NCBI GenBank assembly: GCA_963675135.1
Contig: OY776129.1
Span: forward strand, 11,356,201-11,420,200
DNA from: Galeopsis tetrahit
Taxonomy: Eukaryota; Streptophyta; Magnoliopsida; Lamiales; Lamiaceae
Length of the DNA: 64,000 bases
Reading direction: 5' to 3'
In this document: positions 55,111-64,000 of the stretch, piece by piece
Position numbering within the stretch: the stretch's first letter is position 1
Layout of the letters: every line of letters starts with the position of its first letter
Notes under the pieces: model-generated
What the model saw: only the letters and a program-made list of their open reading frames with translations
Told to the model about the DNA's origin: nothing
The model's database searches: none
Position numbers and translations under genes: made by a program

Positions 55111-58100
55111 TCAGATAGTGCTCATACCAAGAGATTTTCTCAAGGTTGAGAATCTCTCATGGTCTAATGCCTTAGTAAAGATGTCAGCATTTTGTTTTTC
55201 AGTAGGTATATACTCCAACTTTACAATATTCTTCTCTACTAAATATCTCATAAAGTGATGTCTTATGCTAATGTGCTTAGTGAGTGAGTGTTGTACAGGA
55301 TTCTTAGAAATGTTAATGGCACTAGTATTATCACAAAAGATTGTAAGTATACCATTCTCAATACCATAGTCATGGAACATCTTGCTTAGCCACAAGAGTT
55401 GTGTACAGCAGCTTCCAGCAGCTATGTACTCAGATTCTGCAGTAGATTGTGAAACACAGTTCTGTTTCTTGCTGTGCCATGAAACAAGATTGTTTCCCAT
55501 GTAGAAACATCCTCCACTCGTACTCTTTCTATCATCTATATCTGCAGCCCAATCAGCATCACTATAGCCAATCAAAATGTTGTTGGTGTCCTTAGTATAC
55601 TAGATTCCAAGTTCACGTGTACCTGAAACATACTTGATAATCCTCTTCATAGCATTCAGGTGAGATTCCTTTGGATTAGCTTGGTACCTAGCACAAACAC
55701 ACACACTGTACATAATATCTGGTCCACTAGAGGTTAAATACAGTAAACTACCTATCATGGATTTGTAAAGTGTTGGATCAACATCTGTTCCAGCACTATC
55801 TTTGCAAAGTTTCAAAGAAGATCTCATACGAGTTTTCATTGGTTTTGAATTCTCAAGACCAAATCTTTTAACCAAGTTCTTAGCATACTTACTCTGGGAG
55901 AAGAAAATACCATTACTGCATTGTTTGATTTGAAGACCTAGAAAATAGTTCAAGTCTCCAACCATACTCATTTCAAATGTTGCAGTCATTGCCTCAACAA
56001 AGTTACTCAACGTTTTATCACAAGTGGAACCAAACACAATGTCATCAACATATATTTGAGCAATAAGTAAATCTCCTTCAGTGTGCTTAATGAACAAAGC
56101 TCTATCAGCCTCTCCTCTAATAAATCCATATTCCAAAAGAAAGTCAGTAAGCCCACCATACCATGCTCTAGGAGCTTGTTTAAGACCATACAAAGCTTTC
56201 TTAAGTTTATATACATGATCAGGATATTGTGGATCTTCAAATCCTTTAGGTTGTTCAACATATGCTTCTTCATTAAAAATATCATTTAGAAATGCAGCTT
56301 TTACATCCATTTGATGAAGTTTAATATCAATAAAACATGCAATAGTTAGCAATAATCTAATAGATTCTATCCTAGCAACAGGTGCAAAAGTCTCATCAAA
56401 ATCAACTCATTCAACTTGGGTGTAACCTTGTGCTACTAACCTAGCCTTGTTCCTAACAATATTACCAGATTCATCAGTTTTATTCTTGAATATCCACTTT
56501 GTTCCAATGACATTAGTATGACTAGGTCTTGGAACAAGTGTCCACACTTCATTTCTTTCAAACTGACCAAGTTCTTCATGCATAGCATTAATCCAGTTTT
56601 CATCAGTTAGGGCTTCTCTAGCACTCTTAGGTTCAATTTCAGATAAATAGCATTCAGCATTTACAACATTACACATAAAAGACATACATATTGTTCTTAC
56701 CACATCTACCTTATTTGATCTTACTCTTCCTCTTGTTTGCACTCCAACTGTAGCATCGCCTATGATCTGGTCAGAAGGATGACTTTTCCCAATTCTTGAA
56801 TAAGGGTTCGTTTTGGGAACATACTGATCATTCTGTGAGATTACAATTGACTGTTCTGTAGATGTTGACCCAGATGTGTTAGCATTTGGTGCAACATTTT
56901 CAGACTTCAGTTTATTCTCAGAACTATCAGTGACTTGTGATACATCTTCTTCATCTTTGTCATCTGTAAGACCTTTATCATCATCAAACACAAGATTAAC
57001 AGATTCTTGAACAATGTTAGTTCTAAGGTTATACACTCTATAAGCTTTACTATTTCTAGAATAACCTAAAAATAAACCTTTATCACTTTTAGAATCAAAC
57101 TTATGAAGCTGATCTCTATCATTTAGAATATAACACACACAACCAAATACATGAAAATATTTCAAACTTGGTTTTCTGTTGTTCAAAATCTCATAAGGTG
57201 TTTGACTTGTACCAGAACGAATAAAAACCCTATTAATAATATGACATGCGGTATTTAATGCTTCTCCCCAAAATTTCTTAGCAAGACATTTGGATGTAAA
57301 CATGACTCTTGCCATTTCTTGTAAAGTTCTATTCTTTCTTTCAACAATTCCATTTTGTTGTGGAATTTTAGGAGATGAATATTCTTGTAAAATGCCTTTT
57401 TTATCACAGAAATCATTAAACATGTTGTTTTCAAATTCCCTACCATAATCAGTTCTAATACTGCCAACTTTCAAGTTAAACACATTTTTGAACCTCTTAT
57501 AAAGAATTTTAAATGCAGCAATTACTTCAGATTTGTCTCTCAAAGACTCTACCCAGGTAAATCTAGAAAAATCATCTACCACAACTAAGTAATACCTCTT
57601 TCCCCCAATGCTTTCAGTTTCCATTGGACCCATCAAATCCATGTGCAGTAATTCAAAGCATCGATGTGTAGAACAATGTGACAGCATTTTATGCGGCATT
57701 CTTACCTGCTTACCTTTTTGGCATGGTCCACATACAGTGGTATGTTGAAACCTCAGTTTTGGAATTCCTTTTACTGCATCTGCTTTGATTAGCTTTTTTA
57801 TTGCTCTGTAATTTGCATGACCCAATCTTTGATGCCATAAAACATTTTCATCATGTTTTGACAAGTTACACATATTTGTTCCAATAAGATAGCAATTATC
57901 AGCTGACCTAGTACCAGTCATGACACAAACTTCATCTTTATAAAGAACATAACATGAATCTTTATCAAATTTCACATGTAAATTAACATCACAAAGTTGA
58001 CTAATGCTAATCAGATTTGCAAATAAGCCATCAACATGCAAGACATTTTTAAGCTTAGGAAAACCTTCAACATTCAAAGTTCCTTTACCAACAATCTTTC

Positions 58101-60063
58101 CTTTAGAACCACCACCATATGTAACACTACCACTATTCAAGGTCACATAATCAAATAAGAAGTCTATACGACCTGTCATATGTCTAGAACAACCACTATC
58201 AAAATACCATAAATAAGGTAGACATGCTTTTAATGACGTATGAATAACATTACAGGTAGCTTTTGGTTTCCATGCAGATTTCAGAAACTGTTTACCAGGA
58301 TGTGACAGTTTTTTATGCAACATTTTCAATTTTTTCTGTTCTTCAAACAATTTTATACAATAAGGACGAATATGGCCAACTTTGAAACAATAATGACAGA
58401 TATACTTCCTCTTAACCTTGTGGGGATCTGATTGTGCAAATGTTACATCAGATGTGTCAACATTTGCCTTCACAAATTTCACAGGTTTTCTAAAATTTTC
58501 AGAAATAGAAGCAGTTACACCATCATTACCTAAACCATGATTATTAGACTTACCAGTAGCTATAACATTATTTACCTCAGAAGCACTCTTGGAATATTTC
58601 TTGAAACATAAAATGGAATTTATCAGTTTCTCCTTTAAGTTACAGATTTCCAGATCTCTTTTGGTAAGTATAACCTCTAGCTTGGTGATTGTGTCTTTCA
58701 AACCCTCATTCTCTTTATTCAAGAAATCAAGAGTGAGTTTTTGATTGTTCCAATCGTCTAATAGCTTTTGGTGTTCATTGTCATCAGTCCTTTTTCTTGC
58801 ATCATCAACCAAACCATTAAAACAGTTCAAATCTGGGTGACTCTGTTCTGATGTTGCTGTAGATGTTGAAGCATCACGTACAACATCAGAATCTGTTTCA
58901 TCCAGATCATCATCTGAGGAATCATTATAATCAATTCTGGTAAAATTAGAATATTCATTCTGATTTAACTCATCAAGATCATCATCATCAGATTCATCAC
59001 TCAAGGTAGCACTAAAATTCAGTTTTTGCTTAAGTCTAGTATTGGCACATTAATTTGCATAATGGCCATATCCAGAACAAGCATTGCATTGAACTGGTTT
59101 TCGAAATTCAGGATCATACCTTGGTTTACCTTCACTCTTTGATGGTCTTGGTGTGAATTGACCTTTCCTCCTTTCTCGTTGAGGTGTTGATGTGTTGATT
59201 TGAATTTTAGGCTGAATGTTTCTAGATTTGTTCACAGATTTCTTAAGAAATTTATTAAAGTGCTTAGTGAGCAAGGCAATGTTGTTAGGATTGTTGAGGC
59301 ATTCATCAAGCAACTCTTCATCCGAATCAACTTCAGTAATAATAGGCTGAATCTCAGATTTGTTTGATGTTTCCCCTCTAAAAACAACAACTTTCTTATC
59401 ATCATTAGTTTCATCAACTTGATTAGTGTTTATCTCATAAGTTCTAAGAATACTCACTAATTCATTTTGACTTAACTTATCTGTATCTTTTGCCTCTTCA
59501 ATAGCACAAATTTTAGCATCAAATCTTTTAGGAACAAATCTTAATATCTTATGTACTACTCTAACATTAGAAATAGGGTCACCAAGAGAATGTGATTCAT
59601 TGATAATCTCACTTAACCTTTCATTGTAGGATGAAATTGTTTCATCTTCCTTCATTCGGAGATTCTCAAATTTTGTCCTCAACATTCGAAGCTTAGTCCT
59701 TCGAATACTGTCTGAACCCTCACAATGCTCTTGCAACCTGTCCCGTGCATCTTTAGAAGTAGAACAGTTAGATATAATTTTAAACATTGAAACATCAACA
59801 GAAGTAAAAATAAAATTTAAAGCATTAGAATTTTAGCTTGCTGTTGTTATTTCATCAGCCGTCCAGTCAACTTCTCTCTAGAGTTGAATTTCACCATCTG
59901 CATCTGCTGGTCTCTTTGGAGCTTCCCAGCCTGTAAGTACAGTCCTCCAAGCACGTTCATCAATCGACTTGGTGTACATACGCATCTTAGACTTCCAATA
60001 AGCATAGTTCGAACAATCTAAAACGGGTGGCCTAAGTGTCGTGGATATGTGATGTGTTTCCAT
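55111..60063 (-). pseudogene. gag-pol: Copia 2 gag-pol polyprotein, single frame with nonsense codons
   Basis: One frame from ATG 60063 to 55111 with no frameshift that I can see, interrupted by TAG 59878-59880, TAA 59833-59835, TAA 59050-59052 (inside the CCHC zinc knuckle, CNACSGYGHYAN), TGA 56407-56409 (RT) and TAG 55600-55602 (start of RNase H, where related proteins have Trp). In order: gag (60063-59050), an acidic linker, protease DSGCS near 58190, integrase (about 57850-56900) with HQRLGH and CGPCQKGK zinc site, RT with YVDD at 56041-56052, RNase H (55575-55111) with GYSDADWA and AESEYIAA. Unlike copia 1, gag and pol share a frame. Not translatable as a polyprotein. Confidence 0.9.
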
Positions 60064-60121
60064 TGCTAATATAAACTAAAAACACACTTGACCAAAGATC
60101 TAACCTAGTGTCGTCAGGTAT

Positions 60122-60135
60122 CAGTTCTGATACCA
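60122..60135 (-). promoter_or_regulatory. Primer-binding site of copia 2
   Basis: Minus-strand TGGTATCAGAACTG, eight bases from the LTR end; TGGTATCAGA is the initiator-Met type. Confidence 0.75.
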
Positions 60136-60143
60136 ACTGAAAG

Positions 60144-60998
60144 TGTGCTGGTATTAAGTGTTTAAGTAAAAGTAGAATAATGCTGTACTAAATGTTGTGA
60201 CAAATTGTACAACACTGACTCTAACAGAATATCAGAAATTAAGATACACAGCGGAAGACTTGAAACACTAAAAACAAACAAGACAAAATGGAAATATTTT
60301 TCACATAAATTTTATAAATAAAAATCTATGTGAGCCTTACTGCGAAATATCAATACTTATCTTCAAGTACAAATGTTGTGTGAAATGTTACAACAATAAC
60401 CTTCACAACTAAAACTACAAACGAGGCAGGCGCCCAGTTTTGAAAACGAACTAAGTGTATAAGAAATTACACACTGTCGAAATGCTAGTCTATCTATGAT
60501 TACACTCTCGATAGATAAGAAAAGCACACAGCCATACGGGTGGGATACTTCGTATGATCTAAAAGGTAAAACTACTGGCCACAATTCCTAACAGGGATGA
60601 ACGCTCGGTCTAGGAGATTGATCGAATAGAATACACTCAATTATGAAGCCTTAATTCGGTATTTATAGAAGTGAGGTGCGAATTCTAGAGGCTTCCACAT
60701 TGAGGTCCTATTTTTTAGGATCTCAACTTTCATGATCTTTCTAGATCCTTCTTGCACGTTCCAGGTCATTCTAAGATGTTTCCAACCTCTTCTAGCTCTT
60801 CTAGGACGTTCTCCAATATTTTGGAATCTTCCAGGTTCCAGATCCTTGTAGAAGCTTCTAGACTCTGCTTGAAATGTTGTAACATTTAGCTCAACATTTA
60901 ATGCAACATTTCATAAAGGACTTAGAAAAAAATCTCGGAAGGTCAAATTAAGATGTTGTTGAGAATGTTGATACATTTAAGAATTCACAACATCTACA
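60144..60998 (-). repeat. 5' LTR of copia 2
   Basis: 855 bp, plus-strand ends TGTGCTGGTATTAAG and CAACATCTACA. Carries roughly a dozen substitutions against the other LTR by eye, so it is older than copia 1. Confidence 0.9.
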
Positions 60999-61210
60999 AA
61001 TACTATACTATATTTGAATTAATACCATAGAGTATGTGAACTAATACTATACAACATGTGAACTAATATTATACTATATTTGAACTAGTACCATAAAGTA
61101 TGTGAACTCGAAACTCGAAAACATTAGAACTTGTATCAATATAAACTAATATTATACTGTATATGAACTAATATGTACAGTACTTCATATTAACTAATAA
61201 TATATCATAA
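60999..61210. repeat. AT-rich degenerate minisatellite
   Basis: Repeated TTTGAACTAATA(C/T)(C/T)ATA and GTATGTGAACTAATA-type words, about 30-40 bp apart, seven or so times. Inverse-orientation relatives lie at 50340-50439 on the other side of copia 2. Confidence 0.55.
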
Positions 61211-61794
61211 TATTTATCAATTGTTATCATAACACTTATAAACTAAAAATTATATTCATAAAAAACTAAAATAAAGTGATTAAAAAATGAAAGTTCGAAT
61301 GAAAAAAATAATAAAACAATGTAAAACGAAGTAAAATTTGTAAGGAATGAAGTAAAATTTTGAAAGGATAAGGTGAAAATTATACACCAATTAATTAAAG
61401 TAAAATAGTACCAATAAAATTGATCACTTGCAGCTAAGAGAGATGAGAGTTTTATTTTTAAAACAAATTATTATTATACTACTCCGTATTTAATACTTAA
61501 AAAAACAATTAATATTATTTTTAAAATTTTCTTATTAGACTTTAAAATTTTAGAATAATTATTTGTGGCATAAAAAGAAAGTACGTGAAAAAAATTATCA
61601 TTTGAAACACAAATGATAAATAGGAAGAAAAATAAATTTAAAAAATAATATTAAAAAGAGAAATATAAATATCAATTGGAGTAAAATAAAAAAAAAATTA
61701 GAAAATTAATGGAGTATTATTTTTTAATGATAAAATTAAAAAAAATTAATTAAAGTAAAATAAAGGCCCATGAAAAAATCTATGTGCTAAATTG
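61211..61794. other. AT-rich stretch, no gene
   Basis: A/T homopolymer-rich; nothing recognised. Confidence 0.45.
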
Positions 61795-61930
61795 ATATAG
61801 TAAATGGGTCATGTGTTATTTGTAATAAATTATTGGATTGAATATAGTAAACGGGTCATGTGTTATTTGTAATGAGTTATTGAACTAGACATAGTAAATA
61901 AGTCATATGTTATTGTAATGAGTTATTGGA
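61795..61930. repeat. Three tandem ~46-bp repeats
   Basis: Unit ATATAGTAAA(C/T)GGGTCATG followed by TGTTATTTGTAATGAGTTATTG; third copy more diverged. Confidence 0.8.
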
Positions 61931-62344
61931 TCCAGTTACATACATGTACAGAAGAGTGCAACCAAAAAACTTAGCGTCTCTCTCCCTCAAAAATCATTTG
62001 CCTCAAATACTTACACACTAAGAAAAAACACGGAAAAAAAAAAGTTTCGCTGCTTTGATTCCGTTGTTGGTTTTCTTTTGAAGTTTGTCTGCTGATTTAG
62101 GATGTTTGGAGTCCAACCTTATTCCGTGTTGATTATAAGTTAAAAAATGTTATGGTTTTTGTGAGAATTAATTTGATATTTTTTATGTTTTCTCGACTTA
62201 TTGTTTAGTGACTTTCAATTGTTTTGGTGTTTTACAAAAATCAGATTATGTTGAATTCTTTTGATTAAGTTTGAGACGTGTGAAACTGGAGATACATTGA
62301 AGTCGTTCAGGACATTTGTAAATAAAAAGCGAGTCCATCGGTGT
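61931..62344. other. Unassigned stretch
   Basis: No gene recognised; starts with GGATCCAGTTACATACATGT, an inverse relative of 49479-49590. Confidence 0.4.
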
Positions 62345-62632
62345 TAAGGGAAGGGTCTGACTATTTACACCTCCATTTTGGTTTAGAACACCCCCTGTAA
62401 GTTTAACAATATAATAATAATGTAAAAAATAAAAAATACCCTTTAAGTCATATTACACTATTAAATGCACCCCCATTACTAACTACACTCCTCCTTCACC
62501 TTTAAACCATAAACCTAATATTTTCCCCTACCGCCGCTACCACCACCACCAAACAACAAACAAAAAGAATTCAGCACAAACAAAAAAAATTCAGGAACTT
62601 AGAAAAATTTCAATTTTTTTTAAAAAAAAAAA

Positions 62633-62715
62633 TCGACAAACCAGTGTCGACCATATTCACTCTCGCCGACAACAATTTGTCAATGAGAGAGAATATGGTC
62701 GACCTGAGTTTGTAG
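62633..62715. repeat. Imperfect hairpin 1 of family A copy 2
   Basis: About 38-bp imperfect arms containing GTCGACCATATTC / GAATATGGTCGAC. The left arm core is shared with hairpin 2 of copy 1 (GTCGACCATAT..ACTCTCG). Confidence 0.7.
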
Positions 62716-62734
62716 GAAAAAAACACTTAAAAAA

Positions 62735-62786
62735 TTCGACCTTCTTAGGTCGACGAGAGTGAATATGATCGACGTAAGAAGGTCAA
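62735..62786. repeat. Hairpin 2 of family A copy 2
   Basis: About 20-bp arms (TTCGACCTTCTTAGGTCGAC against GATCGACGTAAGAAGGTCAA); the loop GAGAGTGAATAT is the inverse of a word in hairpin 1. Confidence 0.7.
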
Positions 62787-62797
62787 TTTTTTTTAAA

Positions 62798-62881
62798 TCG
62801 ACAATGTAATGTCGATCATGTAACCTCTCGTCGACAACATCTTGTCGACGAGAGGTTACATGATCGACATTACATTGTCGA
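62798..62881. repeat. Perfect 40-bp-arm hairpin 3 of family A copy 2
   Basis: 84 bp: two perfectly inverted 40-bp arms and the 4-base loop CATC. Arms start TCGACAATGTAATGTCGATC and end CTCTCGTCGACAA. Confidence 0.92.
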
Positions 62882-63441
62882 AAATTTAAAAAAAAGTTCC
62901 TGCAAGCAGAAAAACCTAAAAAATACAATTGCCGCCAACCGAACCTTTACCAGGCGGCGGCGGCCGATACACTTACCTGGGGTGGGGGTGGCCGGCATCT
63001 TCGATCAGGAGGCAGGGCGGCGAGGTCGATCGGGAGCGGCACGGCGGGATGAACAAAAAAGAAATTGCAGAAAGCAGAGAGGGAGGAAGAGGCTGTCGCA
63101 GCCGAGGGAGAGAGATGGGGAGGCTATCGCGGCCGAGGGAGGGGGAGGTTGTCGTGGCTGTGGGAGGAGGAGGCTGTCGTGGCTGAGGGAGGGGGAGGAA
63201 GCGGGCGGCGGCGGTAATGGAAAATGAGGAGAGAATTAGGGTTTGGAAGAGGGTGTGGTTAGTAAAGGGGTATTATATAGATAAAAGGGATAAAATGGTA
63301 TTCAAGACAATTCTAGAGGGGGTGCATCTATCTTGACAAATTTGAGGGGGTGTGCATCAATCGGGGGAGTGTTCTAAACCGAAATGGAGGTGTAAATAGT
63401 CAGACCCTAAGGGAATACTAGAGTGCATCGTGTTATTTCTA

Positions 63442-64000
63442 GGCCACGGTTATACACATACACAAACTTATTGAGGACACCCACCTAAAAACAACACTAA
63501 AGAGCACGTTAAATGTCCAATATACCCTTTATTAAAATTTTGAAAAATATGGATAGATGAGTACATCCACTCATTCAACCATCACCATCAAAACAACCAC
63601 CAACAATAAAAATAAAAACTCTTAAGAAACAAAAAAATTGAGAAAAAAAAAATCATAAAACAAACACAAAATTTCAGAAAAAAAAATAGAGAAATATGTA
63701 AGATTTGGATAAAAAATATTGGACATAATTTTGATAAACTAAAATACTAAATATAAACAAAATTTTGAAAAAAAAAATGAAAACAGATTAAATGTTCGAA
63801 AAAAAAAATTCAAAAATATTAAATGTTCAAAAAAAAAAAAAAAAACCGAAAATAATTTCGGAAAAAAAATTCAAAAAAAGAAACTGAATTTGACAAAAAA
63901 ATTCGGAATAATACAAAAAATTCAAAAAAAAAAATCCAAAATCCTTATACATTACATTCTCATTTTAGTTGGTACGCACAGAAGAAAAAAATTATTTCTC
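63442..64000. mobile_element. Mutator-like element, family B copy 3, right part off window
   Basis: Starts GGCCACGGTTATACACA, matching family B ends, followed by the same sequence of blocks as copy 2 (TGAGGACACCCACC, ATATACCCTTTA, GAGTACATCCACTC, ACCACCAAC) and TTCGAAAAAAAA-type runs. It begins only 26 bp after the family A target duplication. Confidence 0.7.

Larger units (their letters stand above)
50440..60998 (-). mobile_element. Second SIRE-type Ty1/copia retrotransposon (copia 2), decayed
   Basis: 10,559 bp on the minus strand: 5' LTR 60144-60998, primer-binding site, gag-pol, spacer, third ORF, polypurine tract, 3' LTR 50440-51292. Same plan as copia 1 but shorter and clearly a different family. 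At least five in-frame stops in gag-pol. I found no matching 5-bp target duplication (ATTAA on the left, AATAC on the right). Confidence 0.92.
62353..63407. mobile_element. Mutator-like element with hairpins, family A copy 2
   Basis: 1055 bp. Ends GGGTCTGACTATTTACACC and its perfect inverse; inverted similarity extends ~45 bp. 8-bp target duplication TAAGGGAA (62345-62352, 63408-63415). Interior: three hairpins (62633-62881), then on the minus strand a C-rich exon-like block (63240-62977) with ATG shortly before a donor CCAGGTAAGT (62976) and an acceptor-like CTGCTTGCAG ending at 62900. No transposase. Confidence 0.83.

Noticed and set aside
62881..63240. Functional gene with ATG and intron in family A copy 2
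   Set aside because: Splice signals look real but no coding sequence continues past the acceptor; treated as an exon-like fragment only.

Overview
This window is a stretch of nuclear DNA from a flowering plant, most likely a eudicot. It consists almost entirely of transposable elements set in AT-rich, gene-free DNA. The plant assignment rests on the element types: a Tat-lineage Ty3/gypsy element with a second (archaeal-type) RNase H, an Athila-type gag, two Ty1/copia elements of the SIRE/Maximus type with a third ORF, an L1 LINE with a C-terminal RNase H, Stowaway MITEs with CTCCCTCCGTCCC ends, Helitron termini and Mutator-like elements. The only host-gene sequence I recognise is a truncated PP2C phosphatase fragment (31251-31738). 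I saw no tRNA, rRNA or intact host gene.

Layout. 1-6644: minus-strand Tat gypsy element with its 3' end off the left edge; gag-pol is a single frame broken by one TGA. 6645-17765: AT-rich DNA with Stowaway MITEs, a short Helitron, a Harbinger-type MITE nesting a Stowaway, tandem repeats and a (TA)n tract. 17781-19841: a 5'-truncated L1 LINE with a 15-bp target duplication and four in-frame TAG stops. 20692-29745: a four-layer nest. A Stowaway MITE was split by a copia solo LTR, which was split by a complete gag-only Athila-type element; a Harbinger-type MITE landed in the other Stowaway arm. 30096-30934: a Mutator-like element carrying long hairpins. 31251-31862: the PP2C fragment and a scrambled partial duplication of it.

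32237-45578: a complete, very young SIRE-type copia element (I saw one difference between its 1374-bp LTRs) with gag, pol and an intact 1050-codon third ORF. 46292-48346: two Mutator-like elements 86 bp apart. 50440-60998: a second SIRE-type copia element, minus strand, with the same three-part plan but at least five in-frame stops in gag-pol and a broken third ORF; its LTR carries heat-shock-element-like motifs upstream of the TATA box. 60999-62344: AT-rich minisatellite-like DNA. 62353-63407: a second hairpin-bearing Mutator-like element. 63442-64000: the left part of a third member of the family found at 46-48 kb.

How it fits together: the intact reading frames (gypsy gag-protease, Athila gag-protease, copia-1 gag, pol and third ORF) all serve retrotransposition. 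The gag-only element and the Mutator-like elements encode no polymerase or transposase here and would depend on proteins from elsewhere. The two least expected features are the Mutator-like family with arrays of near-perfect ~40-bp-arm hairpins built around GTCGAC, and the conserved non-envelope third ORF of the SIRE-type elements.
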